A stretch of DNA of 64,000 nt from Taudactylus pleione (Eukaryota; Chordata; Amphibia; Anura; Myobatrachidae). This document shows positions 49,901 to 53,727 of the stretch, piece by piece. Under the pieces are notes generated by a model that ran no database searches, was not told the DNA's origin, and saw nothing but the letters and a program-made list of their open reading frames with translations. Within the stretch, counting starts at the first letter, position 1. Each line of letters opens with the position of its first letter. Where the stretch lies: the NCBI GenBank assembly GCA_031769625.1, contig JAUIMM010000124.1, positions 3,424,501 through 3,488,500 of the forward strand, given 5' to 3'. A program made the position numbers and the translations under genes.

Positions 49901-50182
49901 TGTTTATTTACTATGTTTATGTACTATGTTTGTGCACTATGTTTATGTACTATGTAAGGCGCTGCGGAACCCTTGTGGCGCCATATAAATAAAGGATGAT
50001 AATAATAATAATAAAACTTGGCAGATGAAGTGATGATGTCATTGTTGCTTTGCAGTGAGAAGGCTGATATGGTTCCCGGGTATGACTTCTTAGTGAACTC
50101 GGTGTGGCCGGAAATATCACATGGGTTAGAGGAAAAATTGCCATCACTCTTCAACCCAGGGAACCCGGACATATTCCATCAG
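6162..50182 (+). CDS. COG2: COG2, conserved oligomeric Golgi complex subunit 2 (exons 1-9, partial)
   Basis: Nine exons (6162-6218, 7704-7865, 10798-10863, 22607-22687, 25039-25136, 26425-26533, 32718-32897, 46714-46838, 50056-50182) splice in frame to about 335 residues. They match vertebrate COG2 almost residue for residue (e.g. LCFDKDEFMK, CRKRVQLEDLRDDLE, LINKDYADFVNLSTNLVGMD, HCLRTYATIDKT, LPSLFNPGNPD). COG2 is a lobe A subunit of the eight-subunit COG tether that captures retrograde vesicles at the Golgi and is needed for glycosylation. The N-terminal part seen here is the helical, coiled-coil-rich region that assembles with other lobe A subunits. The human protein has about 738 residues, so a little under half is present. 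The rest would lie beyond 64000; no later exon is visible in 50183-64000. Introns are swollen by transposons. Identification is very secure; the exact start rests on the first in-frame ATG. Confidence 0.96.
6629..6789. mobile_element. MITE, X-box family (intron 1)
   Basis: Long inverted repeats: GGGGCAGATTTACTAAAGCT at the left and its near complement ending in TAGTAAAGCTACCCC at the right. Inside is GTTGCCATAGCAACCAAT (6665-6682), an RFX-type X-box followed by a CCAAT box. The same family recurs at 18426, 20160, 21979, 23790 and 51000. Confidence 0.75.
7086..7200. mobile_element. Partial X-box-family MITE
   Basis: It has the half GGGAGATGTGTAAAGAGTGG with GTTGCCCATAGCAACTAATC inside, and a CTTCTAAAGCCGGGG end. 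The centre is replaced by unrelated sequence. Confidence 0.45.
7201..7703. other. COG2 intron 1 remainder
   Basis: AT-rich single-copy-looking sequence. I see no gene, RNA or repeat that I can name. Confidence 0.4.
7704..7865 (+). CDS. COG2: COG2 exon 2
   Basis: 54 codons, phase 0 at both ends. It begins GACTCGTTTGATGTC (DSFDV) after AAAG and ends AACTTG before GTATG. It holds the conserved FDVDHFV and ELINKDYADFVNLSTNL blocks. Confidence 0.96.
7868..9841. other. COG2 intron 2, proximal part
   Basis: At 8352 the sequence CAGTGTTCTCCCCAG resembles a hAT-type terminal repeat, but no matching right end was found. A GC-rich patch lies at about 8990-9340; frames there are open on both strands but show no protein family. 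Nothing else is recognisable. Confidence 0.35.
9842..10340 (+). repeat. PLE terminal-repeat-like fragment
   Basis: CTCTGACGACGTCTGTGAATAAACGCGTTGG (about 9888-9918, given here in part as CTGACGA and ACGCGTT) parallels the hammerhead segment of the PLE repeat at 4395. The fragment continues to a GGTACTCCCATTT block. No PLE coding sequence is attached. Confidence 0.4.
10155..10192. repeat. (TA)n/(ATGT)n microsatellite
   Basis: About seven ATGT units follow a short TA run. A less regular TATATG tract follows at 10200-10250. Confidence 0.9.
10341..10790. other. COG2 intron 2, distal part
   Basis: AT-rich sequence without a recognisable gene or repeat up to the exon 3 acceptor. Confidence 0.4.
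10798..10863 (+). CDS. COG2: COG2 exon 3
   Basis: 22 codons (VGMDKALGQLSVPLGQ..), phase 0 at both ends, acceptor TTTTCTAG, donor GTACGT. It is followed only 160 bp later by DIRS copy A in an 11.7-kb intron. Confidence 0.96.
11022..11165 (+). repeat. DIRS copy A, left inverted terminal repeat
   Basis: It reads TTCTTCGGGGTCCATAGGG.. through AGCTTTCAGCTCCCAGGATG to CCTCAGGTCCTCCTCCAC, and pairs with 18035-18160. Confidence 0.85.
11306..12799 (-). mobile_element. Solo LTR of the intron 9 retrovirus family, antisense
   Basis: The reverse complement aligns along its length with the LTRs at 51291 and 57532, sharing GGGGGGTATAAATATGTGTG, GGGTCTGTATAATTC and AGTTACAACTCACGAGCTAA. A 5-bp duplication CTCCG flanks it (11301-11305 and 12800-12804). 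It carries about 90 bp (around 12525-12610) that the proviral LTRs lack. No internal viral sequence remains, as expected after LTR-LTR recombination. Confidence 0.88.
13509..14891 (+). pseudogene. DIRS copy A gag-like protein
   Basis: It starts MSKGKREQEAEAPVLVSC and has a Cys pair (CKFC) at the position of the CxxC motif in copies D and E. Later blocks are AHVTHLVKKATLPIPSASSL and LEDTLPNATREQL, and a Ser/Arg-rich basic tail ending near 14891. Several frame changes (about 13823, 14100, 14340, 14680) break it. Gag of DIRS elements is poorly characterised; nucleic-acid binding is inferred from the Cys motif and the basic tail. Confidence 0.65.
14950..16650 (+). pseudogene. DIRS copy A reverse transcriptase/RNase H
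   Basis: Fragments in shifting frames: VSQGYALTFRRPP, FLVQKTK, MRIFKFRMETLRS, a D-I-Q-D-A-Y-like block, PFDLSTAPRVFTK, then the RNase H part (TNASLRKWGA, INILELRAVYKML, VLNWEADFLSR). The YxDD region is degenerate. At least six indels or stops separate the pieces, so it is dead. Confidence 0.75.
16690..17760 (+). pseudogene. DIRS copy A tyrosine recombinase
   Basis: Recognisable blocks are VLSFLLAVLDLGLRLSTLMV, the first catalytic Arg in SSARRVSD (about 17060-17085) and FHQDSAVLRTRAGYLPKVV. The HxxR box in the 17560-17650 region is lost to frame changes. The hAT MITE at 17239-17394 splits the gene. Confidence 0.7.
17239..17394. mobile_element. hAT MITE with ZNF143-like motif, inside DIRS copy A
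   Basis: The ends are CAGGGGTCTTCAACCTTGG and its complement. The flanking 8-mers are CTTTAGGT (17231-17238) and CTTTAGGA (17395-17402), a 7/8 target-site duplication typical of hAT. Each arm carries GGAACTACACATCCCAGC, and the right arm extends it to a full CATGC, close to the ZNF143 (SBS) motif. Confidence 0.85.
17795..17890 (+). repeat. DIRS copy A internal complementary region
   Basis: CCTATGGACCCTGAAGGAG complements the left terminal repeat. It is joined directly to AAAATAAGAGTTATGG..TCTTTTTCTTCGATGTCC, which complements the extended right repeat. Confidence 0.8.
18035..18200 (+). repeat. DIRS copy A, right inverted terminal repeat
   Basis: GGAGGACCTGAGGCATCC..GGAGCTGAAAGCTTAACTG and on to GGACTTCGAAGAAAAAGAG are the complement of 11022-11165, plus an extension that matches the internal complementary region. 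Confidence 0.85.
18426..18595. mobile_element. MITE, X-box family
   Basis: Ends GGGGGAGATTTATCAAACCT and GGTTTGAGAAATATCCCCC; inside is CCATAGCAACCAATCAGATT. It lies directly between DIRS copy A and an older DIRS fossil. Confidence 0.75.
18605..20150 (+). pseudogene. Old DIRS-like reverse transcriptase/RNase H and recombinase fossil
   Basis: Best block: VNWEVDFVSRQTQGN (about 19205-19250), equivalent to the VLNWEADFLSR RNase H block of copies A, D and E, followed by FHPEVF and LDFFAQ at the expected spacing. Later LAKAFADHVVQTILKTIKP (about 19545-19605) resembles the recombinase N-terminus. Numerous stops show that it is much older than the other copies. No terminal repeats were found. Confidence 0.55.
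20160..20298. mobile_element. MITE, X-box family
   Basis: Terminal AAGGGTACATTTACTAAGAT and its complement; two oppositely facing X-box-like motifs (GTTGCCCATAGCAACCAA and GGTTGCTATGGGCAGC). Confidence 0.8.
20310..20708. mobile_element. GC-rich MITE with TTA duplication
   Basis: Ends TACCCCTTTTCCACC and GGTGTAAAAGGGGTA, flanked on each side by TTA (20307-20309, 20709-20711), a Harbinger-type 3-bp duplication. The inside is GC-rich and full of small palindromes (e.g. GGCGCCGACTCGGGATATTC and its partner, about 20391-20420). Confidence 0.75.
21564..21725. mobile_element. hAT MITE (CAGAGGTTCCCAA ends)
   Basis: Ends CAGAGGTTCCCAA and TTGGGAACCTCTG, with a perfect 8-bp duplication CTATAGAA (21556-21563 and 21726-21733). 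A relative lies at 47650-47798. Confidence 0.88.
21791..21967. mobile_element. MITE with about 50-bp terminal inverted repeats
   Basis: GGGGCAGATGTATGAAGCTC..GTGATAAAGTGCAGAGTGAT at the left pairs with the right end. The core (about 80 bp) lacks the X-box motif of the neighbouring families. Confidence 0.8.
21975..22137. mobile_element. MITE, X-box family
   Basis: GGGGGGATGTGTCAAACCTT at the left; TTAGAAGGTCTTG..TCCCTTA at the right; GATTGGTTGCTATGGGCAAC near the right arm. It starts only a few bases after the preceding MITE. Confidence 0.7.
22607..22687 (+). CDS. COG2: COG2 exon 4
   Basis: 27 codons (SLKTSVNDNIRAVDVRLAKQ..RKKK), phase 0, acceptor TTTGCAG, donor GTAAGT. Confidence 0.95.
22690..23040. 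other. Intron 4 with a short tandem repeat
   Basis: CACTCGCCACTCCCAG occurs twice (about 22930 and 22963). Otherwise nothing is recognised. Confidence 0.4.
23038..23267. repeat. Inverted repeat, dispersed element fragment
   Basis: AAACTCAGCACTCACCATTG (about 23037-23071) is inverted at 23237-23266, with about 165 bp between the arms. This is probably a piece of a PLE-type terminal repeat or a MITE; the class is not certain. Confidence 0.4.
23267..23299. repeat. (TA)n microsatellite
   Basis: About 16 TA units. Confidence 0.95.
23564..23700. repeat. Large imperfect palindrome with two CRE motifs
   Basis: CAATTCAGCGGACCACTGCC..GACGTGTGACGTCATC folds on itself around about 23636, with arms of about 65 bp. 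Each arm contains TGACGTCA, the full cAMP-response-element palindrome. It may be a foldback MITE; no clear target duplication was found. Confidence 0.7.
23790..23950. mobile_element. MITE, X-box family
   Basis: GGGGTATATTTACAAAAGTG at the left, CACTTTACAAATATACTA at the right, and GTTGCCCATAGCAACCAATC inside. Confidence 0.8.
24245..24320. mobile_element. X-box-family MITE, right half
   Basis: TGGTTGCTATTGGCAACATC, then TCAGAAGGTTTGATAAATCC. The left half was not found. Confidence 0.45.
24530..24690 (-). mobile_element. V-SINE, antisense, 5' part
   Basis: On the minus strand, GGTGGCACAATGGCTAGC is the tRNA-like head, and GGTTCAAATCTCACC is its B box. The V-SINE core follows, with a TATGTTCTTCATGGG.. 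segment and CTCCTACACTCCAAAAAC. It is older than the copy at 5572. Confidence 0.65.
24700..25036. other. Intron 4, distal part
   Basis: A 73-codon open frame (24789-25010) rich in Lys and Ser shows no family resemblance. It ends just before exon 5 and is not called a gene. Confidence 0.35.
25039..25136 (+). CDS. COG2: COG2 exon 5
   Basis: It encodes MCVLRMIHVIRSVEKIEKIL.. and ends with two bases of a Gly codon (donor GGTGAGC, phase 2). The acceptor is TTCTCTCAG. The C-terminal end (NCKETTELNG) is the least conserved part. Confidence 0.94.
25140..25715. other. Intron 5, proximal part
   Basis: No gene or named repeat seen. Confidence 0.4.
25719..26032. mobile_element. Harbinger-like MITE (AGGTGCATACACAC ends)
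   Basis: Ends AGGTGCATACACACACGAT and the complement finishing GTGTGTATGCAACT, flanked by TTA on both sides (25716-25718, 26033-26035). It is internally AT-rich, with repeated AACGAT/ATCGTT motifs. A sister copy lies at 38672-39116. Confidence 0.8.
26425..26533 (+). CDS. COG2: COG2 exon 6
   Basis: It starts with one base completing the Gly codon, then TLLTGQMLERIATEFNQLQF and HAVQSKGMPLLDKVRP; donor GTAAGT. The acceptor is TTTTTAAG, a slightly weak polypyrimidine tract. Confidence 0.95.
27656..29085 (+). pseudogene. DIRS copy B gag-like protein
   Basis: MSSRDKAPK is followed by a stop. Later frames give an acidic, Ser-rich stretch, then QLEDILLKAWSNPNRRFQVS, WEYPPPVDAHVDHLVRNTTL and LKSIYSSAGAV, in the same order as in copies D and E. 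At least four frame breaks. Confidence 0.7.
29090..30700 (+). pseudogene. DIRS copy B reverse transcriptase/RNase H
   Basis: VSQGYALTFREHPP, RIPKFRMESLCSIILAME, FRALPFGLSTTPCVFTKVMA, a degenerate YLDD region (LPYLDNLL-like at about 29670), then ATNASLRGWR, INILELRGRF, WGLPDINLMASRHN. Stops and indels separate these blocks. Confidence 0.78.
30700..31800 (+). pseudogene. DIRS copy B tyrosine recombinase
   Basis: Blocks in order: VTLDLGLRLASLKVQVSALS, VFLLAIASVRRVSDLSAL (catalytic Arg), FHQDRAVLRTRLGYLPKVVS, VTAHSTRSVGTLWA (the HxxR box) and FLKFYSFDTFASPDASFGRR, whose Tyr is the candidate nucleophile. All key residues survive in pieces, but the frame changes at least three times (about 30905, 31430, 31500). 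Confidence 0.78.
31790..31890 (+). repeat. DIRS copy B internal complementary region
   Basis: CCCAGCGTAGAGCCTCTGTC..GGTGGAAGAAGAAAAG complements the left end; GATTTATGTGCTTACCTGTT..CTTCGATTCCATCGGGGAC complements the right end. Confidence 0.8.
32718..32897 (+). CDS. COG2: COG2 exon 7
   Basis: 60 codons (RIAGITAMLQRSLEGLLLEG..KPYIDE), phase 0 at both ends, acceptor CTTTTGAAG, donor GTACTA. Only 80 bp separate the acceptor from the end of DIRS copy B. Confidence 0.97.
32898..34220. other. Intron 7, proximal part
   Basis: AT-rich. A C-rich patch (33730-33860) contains loosely repeated CCCCCATTG-type units. No gene seen. Confidence 0.4.
34229..34538. mobile_element. hAT MITE, GC-rich
   Basis: Ends CAGGGGCGTGTC and ATGCCCCTG with a perfect 8-bp duplication CTTGCTTG (34221-34228, 34539-34546). 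The inside is CpG-rich and contains an AAAATGGCCGCGG stretch. Confidence 0.87.
34636..35107. mobile_element. MITE (CAGATTCAGAGATG ends)
   Basis: CAGATTCAGAGATGGACGTA at the left pairs with TATACATCTCTGAATTAGG at the right. Internal imperfect palindromes around GACGCAGTG. A short relative lies at 22452-22520. Confidence 0.6.
35108..35346. other. Intron 7 spacer
   Basis: No recognisable feature between the MITE and DIRS copy C. Confidence 0.4.
35871..36262. repeat. Inverted repeat guest in DIRS copy C
   Basis: Arms 35871-35956 and 36178-36262 share ACAGAACAAATTACAAGATA in inverted orientation, with about 220 bp between. The preceding stretch (35540-35760, CGGCACTCCCGGCTTCCAAA..GAGACTTAACTCTTTTATCA) looks like a PLE-type terminal repeat on the minus strand; that class call is tentative. 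Confidence 0.45.
36430..37195. other. Unassigned part of DIRS copy C
   Basis: Frames are open in pieces (e.g. 36551-36973) but match no block of the other DIRS copies that I can see. It may be decayed gag or a guest sequence. Confidence 0.3.
37197..38600 (+). pseudogene. DIRS copy C reverse transcriptase scrap and tyrosine recombinase
   Basis: 37200-37460 aligns with the start of copy B reverse transcriptase (LASRIIVLVP, then GTEXNL/HSILEPG-like). After a poly-T run and a deletion it resumes at the RNase H end (ILVASDWPRRVWYG), then FSRLIINTRLNARKPSTARF and YHRVWRTCF, GLHLSSLKVQVSTLSVLF, and AALFCLSPLLSF. The first Arg box is damaged (ASTWGVSDLRAL has W in place of R) and the HxxR box is lost. 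Confidence 0.65.
38672..39116. mobile_element. Harbinger-like MITE in DIRS copy C, itself split by a hAT MITE
   Basis: Ends AGATGCATACACACTAGAC and GTCTAGTGTGTACGCAGCT, with TTA on both flanks (38669-38671, 39117-39119). Same superfamily as 25719-26032. A hAT MITE (38984-39097) sits close to its right end. Confidence 0.82.
38984..39097. mobile_element. hAT MITE with ZNF143-like motif, nested
   Basis: CAGGCCTGGCCAACC..GGTTGGCCAGGCCTG ends; flanking ATCTAGTA and GTCTAGTG share TCTAGT. Inside, CATGCTGGAACTTGTAGTTT is a worn ZNF143-type motif on the minus strand. Confidence 0.75.
40215..41655 (+). pseudogene. DIRS copy D gag-like protein
   Basis: The start MSESDFPHQLLCTTC is shared with copy E. 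Residues C12, C15, C30 and C33 form a CxxC-x14-CxxC zinc-binding candidate. Further blocks are FPLSGQLVDHLEEAWKNPGK, HVTRLVRSATLPMPSMSSLK and WVARAMERWADSLEAS. The frame is open to 41390, but an indel near 41330 leaves the last 20 codons out of frame; the true continuation (WKADADSKNGLECLPF..) is at 41348 on, ending near the basic tail at 41655. The function is inferred to be nucleic-acid binding and particle formation. Confidence 0.82.
41714..43549 (+). pseudogene. DIRS copy D reverse transcriptase/RNase H
   Basis: The frame is open for 611 codons, but the genuine N-terminal part (VSQGYALSFRLRPPSRFF.., about 41755-41905) lies in another frame; compared with copy E, one base is missing near 41905. 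Reverse transcriptase blocks: FLVQKPNGSYRPILNLKAL, VSLDIQNTYLHVPI, FRALPFGLATAPRVFTKVM, and the catalytic YLDD at residues 186-189 (42269-42280). RNase H blocks: TTDASLRGWGAV, then ILKLRAVF and QSDNATAPAY, then VLNWEADFLSR. The E of ILELR, a catalytic acidic residue kept in copies A, B and E, is K here (42866-42868). Confidence 0.88.
42496..44561 (+). pseudogene. DIRS copy D tyrosine recombinase, overlapping frame
   Basis: The frame is open from 42496 to 44196 (566 codons). Its first 350 codons overlap the RNase H gene in another frame and are rich in Ser, Gly, Pro and Arg. The rest is the recombinase: ILHCVW-type core, VLAFLQAGLDHGLRLASLKL, IFLLAIASARRVSDLGALSC with the first catalytic Arg (about 43990). 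An indel near 44045 shifts it (continuing FHRNRAVLRTRPTFLPKVVS), and a further break near 44290 precedes AHSTRSVGPSWAAQRGAS (HxxR, 44370-44381) and FVRYYAFDTFASQDASFGRR (Tyr). All catalytic residues can be seen, but not in one frame. Confidence 0.85.
44581..44700 (+). repeat. DIRS copy D internal complementary region
   Basis: GGTATCCTGTGGATACCC..GACCCTGATGTAG complements the left repeat; TATGAGATATGGTAAG..TTATCTCTATTTCTACGAAG complements the extended right repeat (to 45030). Confidence 0.85.
44820..45030 (+). repeat. DIRS copy D, right inverted terminal repeat
   Basis: GGGGGCGGGGTATGGGAGAGG..GGTGCATCCTGGGAGTCTG to AATAGAGATAACAAAGGTAA and CGTATCTCATA; the complement of 39143-39290 plus an extension. 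Confidence 0.85.
45316..45762. mobile_element. hAT MITE in the right arm of DIRS copy C
   Basis: CAGGGCCAGCTCCAGGGG..TAGAGCCGGCCCTG ends. Flanks TCACCTAT and TCCCCTAT (45308-45315, 45763-45770) match 7/8. GC-rich inside. Removing it restores the copy C terminal repeat. Confidence 0.82.
45814..46713. other. Intron 7, distal part
   Basis: Single-copy-looking AT-rich sequence leading to exon 8; short ORFs (45936-46319 and overlapping) show no family. Confidence 0.4.
46714..46838 (+). CDS. COG2: COG2 exon 8
   Basis: It encodes VIVEQYVQSHPNGLQVMYNK.. to GGAIS and ends with the first two bases (AG) of a Ser codon. The acceptor is TTGACAG. The donor is GC, not GT (see separate entry): only this junction keeps the frame and restores the conserved SSEK sequence. 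Confidence 0.95.
46837..46844 (+). promoter_or_regulatory. COG2: Non-canonical GC splice donor of COG2 intron 8
   Basis: The junction is AG/GCGAGT. A downstream GT (46843) would leave the reading in the wrong phase and hit TGA at the start of exon 9. GC-AG introns are a known minor class of U2 introns that need otherwise strong base-pairing; here AG and GAGT flank the C. Confidence 0.85.
46919..46980. repeat. (TA)n microsatellite
   Basis: About 31 TA units, starting 80 bp after the GC splice donor of intron 8. Confidence 0.97.
46981..47649. other. Intron 8, proximal part
   Basis: No gene or named repeat seen. Confidence 0.4.
47650..47798. mobile_element. hAT MITE (relative of 21564-21725)
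   Basis: Ends CAAGAGGTTCCCAATCACTG and GGGAACCTCTG; flanks share ACTATA. More diverged than the intron 3 copy. Confidence 0.65.
47799..48398. other. Intron 8, middle part
   Basis: AT-rich; nothing recognised. Confidence 0.4.
48407..48512. mobile_element. hAT MITE with ZNF143-like motif
   Basis: CAGGGATAGGCAACCTGTGG at the left, complementary right end, perfect 8-bp duplication CCCTAGAG (48399-48406, 48513-48520). GAACTACACATCCCAGAATG is a close ZNF143-type match. Confidence 0.87.
48960..50017 (+). mobile_element. Decayed LINE with internal deletion
   Basis: The 74-codon frame at 49139-49363 contains LLLLLSGDISPNPGTPP, the hydrophobic-plus-GDxxxNPG start typical of ORF2 in L2/CR1/Rex-like LINEs. 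Reverse transcriptase is missing. The 3' end (49690-50017) has AGAATGTAAGCTCTCACGAG, then GGCGCTGCGGAACCC..GCCATATAAATAAAGG and an ATA-repeat tail, as in the tail at 4860. The LINE clade is not certain. Confidence 0.6.
50056..50182 (+). CDS. COG2: COG2 exon 9
   Basis: The first base completes AGT (Ser), followed by EKADMVPGYDFLVNSVWPEI and 22 more residues to FHQ. Acceptor TGCTTTGCAG, donor GTGCAA, phase 0. It is the last COG2 exon in the window. Confidence 0.96.
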
Positions 50183-50329
50183 GTGCAACATTAGCTTACA
50201 GTATTGTTAACATTAGTTTTTCCTGGCTTTAAAGTTCCTTTCTGTTGTATCTATGTGTGTAATTAACTAATGTAGTTCAAGAGAAATATTAGTATAATAA
50301 AAGGACCACTAAAATGATTTAGGTTTTGG

Positions 50330-50520
50330 GAGCGTAACAGGGTTAGGTTTTTTTTTGGGGGGGGGGGGGTTAGGGTTAGACACCCTAGGGGGGTAGGCTA
50401 GGGTTAGGCACTAAGGGGAGAGGGTTAGGTTTGGGCACTAACGGGGAGGGTTAGGGTGCGGGGTGGGGAGGGTTAGGCTACAAAAGGGGAGGGTTGGCGG
50501 TGAGAAGGGGGGACGTTAAG
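50330..50520. repeat. TTAGGG-rich G-rich tract
   Basis: At least six GGTTAGG/GGGTTAGG units, in a loose array with GCACTAAGGGG-type spacers, after a run of 12 Gs. Degenerate; not a pure telomere array. Confidence 0.6.
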
Positions 50521-50999
50521 TATACTTACCCGACCCCTGTCTTGGATACCAACCATCGGGATGCCGCTGTCTGTATTGTGATCGGAGGCATCCCGACAGC
50601 CGGTATTACATACCCATTCCAGTGGTGATATTGGAGCTAATATACACTGTTTGTGTCCAACCTTTTTGTAAATTCTAAATGTTTTGAACCAGAAGAAAGA
50701 ACGATCTACCACCAAAGCAGTGATTGTTACTGCAAACTGCCCTTGGCAGAATCTAATGTTTAGTCTGGCAGATTTACAAAGATTTTATGTACTTCTATGA
50801 GGTGATAACAGAGAATTCAAAGCATTAGTCTGCTAGTAACTTGCCGAGACCAAAAGTGGCAAAAAGAAAAGGAATCAACTTGAGTTTGAAAGTATAGCCT
50901 GAAATTGCATTTAATTTCTCAATAAAAGTAAAATTGCAAATTATTGCTTCTTTAACTTCCGTACTTTATTACTGGCAAACTATTATTTGCCAGGGAATG
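50521..50999. other. Intron 9, proximal part
   Basis: GGATGCCGCTGTCTG..AGGCATCCCGACAGCCG (50554-50605) forms a small inverted repeat. Otherwise nothing recognised. Confidence 0.4.
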
Positions 51000-51157
51000 A
51001 GGTGTAGATTTTCTAAAAATGAAAAGTATTGATTGGTTGCTCATAGAAACCAATCGTATTCTAGCTATCATTTCTCTATTCCATCGTAGAAAATGACAGA
51101 CAGAATCTGATTGGTTGCTATGGGCAACTCCACCACTTGTTTGTTTTAGAAGCTTTA
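51000..51157. mobile_element. X-box-family MITE, left piece (right piece at 59033-59050)
   Basis: GGTGTAGATTTTCTAAAAAT at the left, GGTTGCTATGGGCAACTCCA inside. The right end is cut after GAAGCTTTA and resumes beyond the nested insert as TTAGTAAATCTACCCCTTA (59033-59051). Confidence 0.75.
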
Positions 51158-51290
51158 GGTCGAGTACACACTACAACGACAATCCGTACAATGGTCGGGA
51201 CAAATTCCTTTCGTCCCGCACTATCTGTGATTTACCGTACACGCTGTGCAATTTAAACTGCACACGATATCTTCTGATTGGCTGTGCAGC
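51158..51290. mobile_element. Harbinger-like MITE, left piece (right piece at 58889-59032)
   Basis: GGTCGAGTACACACTACAAC at the left matches, in complement, the right end at about 59010-59032 (GTTGTAGTTTGTACCTGGCC). TTA duplication at 51155-51157 and 59033-59035. Split by the retrovirus. Confidence 0.78.
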
Positions 51291-52700
51291 TGTCAAAGCT
51301 GGATAATTGGCTGAGACAAGATCAGTTTAAAATTGAAGCGTGCGCGACGCCATCTTTGCGAATGGCAGCTAGACTCCATTTTAGAAACAAGAATCTGCAA
51401 GACGCCATTTTGCGACCAGCGTCACTTTAAGTTACAACTCACGAGCTAAGAACAGATGGCAATGTTTTTGATAATCAAAAAATAGACAATGCACCAGAAA
51501 CTGTGAGGGTTTTACATACAAATTGGGAATCCCTGTTGGCAATTGTAATATAATCCAGGTATTGATCTACACAATTGGATTTGTCTGAATCCAAACAGGT
51601 TTTAGTTTCATACCCAGACAGGATGGTTTAGGTTCACAGCTGGAGGTCACATTTGCATTGCAGTCTGAAACTGTGAGTGAGGAATGATATGTGTGTGTGT
51701 GTATATGTATGTATGTATGTGTGTGTTAAGTCCATCATAGATGGAATCTCATGCATAAACACCGCACTACGCACAATTGAGCTGCTAACATGACGCCCAG
51801 TAGCAAATGCACAATTATAAGCATCATGCGATTGCATCTTTCACTATTTCACATACACACATTATGCTTCAGACCCCGAATGAAAATACCGTTTAGTAGC
51901 TTAATGCGCACGCATCTGTCCCCAGTTAACTAGCGTCTTCATATCAAACCCCGTACACTCACACATTACATATAAACTTACAAGGTTCCATTAGCATTAA
52001 GATTTAAGTTTATTCAGTTAATATAAACGCTGTGAAATAAAGATATTTGATAACTAAGGTTTTATACATGCTAAACAAGTCAGGTTTGGTTTTGTACTGA
52101 TGCGTACTTTTTGCAGTATTCCGGTGTTATCGGTGGGGAGGTCGCATCATGCATTCTCGAGTTATGGATCGCAGAGGCTACAAGCAACAAAATGTATATT
52201 TCATGAACAACTGTTAGGATGTTACAGGGGGCGGGAAGGGAAAGACACCCAGCTGTTAGAGGCAGGGAGAGTCTATTTGAACCAGCCTGTTAAATGCTTT
52301 GTAACAGATGCTTCTCCCCTGGGAACCAATGACATTAGCAGCAAACTTCTTTATTGTCCTGTCTATTCTAGGGGGGTATAAATATGTGTGCTCCAACACT
52401 GGGTCTTTAGTCTTCTTGCTGAATGCTGACTGAGGGGTTTCTTGCTGATGCCTAGCATCTGGTACCGGAAGCGCTGCGTATGTATACTGTACTTGGGTCT
52501 GTATAATTCCTTTTGCGCCTAAATTGGGTCTGGATCAATTGCGTGTAACTGTCTGAACTTTTACTTGAATAACACTTGTGCTTTTTAACCTCAGATTCCA
52601 GGTCTAAGTCTTTATTCACTGTATGACTGCGTACGCAAATTAGCGTCATCCTTAGAAGGTATAGGCAGGTGTGTATAGAGGTTCAATTTTAATATCGTCA
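51291..52700 (+). repeat. Retroviral 5' LTR
   Basis: 1410 bp, TG..CA ends (TGTCAAAGCTGG..AATATCGTCA). TATA box TATAAATA at 52377-52384, CCAAT at about 52326. Near the 5' end two YY1-type motifs face the minus strand (GACGCCATCTTTGCG and GACGCCATTTTGCG). Confidence 0.92.
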
Positions 52701-52702
52701 GA

Positions 52703-52720
52703 TGGGGGCTCATCGAATGA
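52703..52720 (+). other. Retroviral primer binding site (tRNA-Pro type)
   Basis: TGGGGGCTC followed by ATC starts 2 bp after the LTR. The first nine bases match the tRNA-Pro complement used by many gammaretroviruses; the 3' half has diverged. Confidence 0.7.
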
Positions 52721-53259
52721 AGTCACTTTCCTACTCACACGGCACATAAGGCTATCGATATCTCAGCAAAGGGTGGAGTGGCCACATGCAAGGTTTTCCT
52801 GCAACCGCTTTGTGCTGAAAAATCGCTATCCGTTTTCGTGTGAGCAAAGGAAGCTGACTAGAATCCAGGGACAAGAAAGGAAAAAGGTTGTTTTCCTTTG
52901 TTGATAGAACCTAGCGTTTAAAGGGGTGCCGCAGTATTGAGTATGCGGCTGAGTCGCAGTTTTGCGCAAAGAAAAGACGCACTTTTGCGTACGCAGTTAA
53001 AAAGTCATTATACGGTTGTGTGGTAGTCGCATTATTTTTTTTATGTGGCTGGTCGCACAATAGCGTATACGCACTTCCGGTTCTGCTGCCACGTGTTTTA
53101 ACAAAGCCATTGAGGTTTACCTTTTTCAATTGTTACCAATATCTGGGTTAACGTTTATTTTTCTGCGCAGGAAAAAAGTGTGTAACAGTGAATATTTGTT
53201 GAACAAAGTTAAGGGTACCGTATGACCTTTAAGGGCTAGGTGCAAGGGTTAGTCTAGCC

Positions 53260-53415
53260 CAGTGTTGGCTAACCTTGACACTCCAGCTGTTATGGAACTA
53301 CATAACCCAGCATGCACTGCTACAGTTTTGCTATTAGGGCATGCTAAAACTGTGGCAGGGCATGCTGGGATATATAGTTCCACAACAGCTGGAGTGTCAA
53401 GGTTAGCCAACACTG
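53260..53415. mobile_element. hAT MITE with ZNF143-like motif, inside the retroviral leader
   Basis: CAGTGTTGGCTAACCTTG and its complement as ends; perfect 8-bp duplication GTCTAGCC (53252-53259, 53416-53423). Both arms carry GGAACTACATAACCCAGCAT-type motifs. It lies between the primer binding site and gag, so it was inserted after, or carried by, the provirus. Confidence 0.9.
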
Positions 53416-53532
53416 GTCTAGCCGCTCGGTAAGTAGCTTTACCGTTCTATACACAGTAGCAGGTGTACATGTTGTCTTTGTTGTAGAGAGGTGCGTGAGA
53501 GTAGCCGACATATAAACTCTCATAGGTGTGGA

Positions 53533-53630
53533 AGTTGCCTTACTAAATCTTATCCGAGTGTGGAAGTTGCCTTTTTCAAATCTTATCCAGGTGTGGAAGT
53601 TGCCTTACTAAATCTTATCCAGGTGTGTTG
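53533..53630 (+). repeat. Tandem repeat in the retroviral leader
   Basis: Three units of about 35 bp around GTGTGGAAGTTGCCTTACTA and AATCTTATCCAGG (53527, 53560, 53592). Confidence 0.75.
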
Positions 53631-53727
53631 GCGCCGCCGACTTAAACCGCCCACAGGTAAGTGAAAGTATCTTGATTGTCTTTCACCAGTTTAAATCTTT
53701 ATTGAAAAGTGTAGGAGTTGTCTCAGA

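Noticed and set aside
52100..52381. 93-codon ORF in the 5' LTR, repeated at 58288-58569
   Set aside because: It is conserved only because the two LTRs are recent duplicates; it spans the TATA box and has no known family.
53533..53630. Three short tandem units that might suggest a CRISPR-like array
   Set aside because: Direct tandem repeats in a retroviral leader, with no spacers of even length and in a vertebrate genome.
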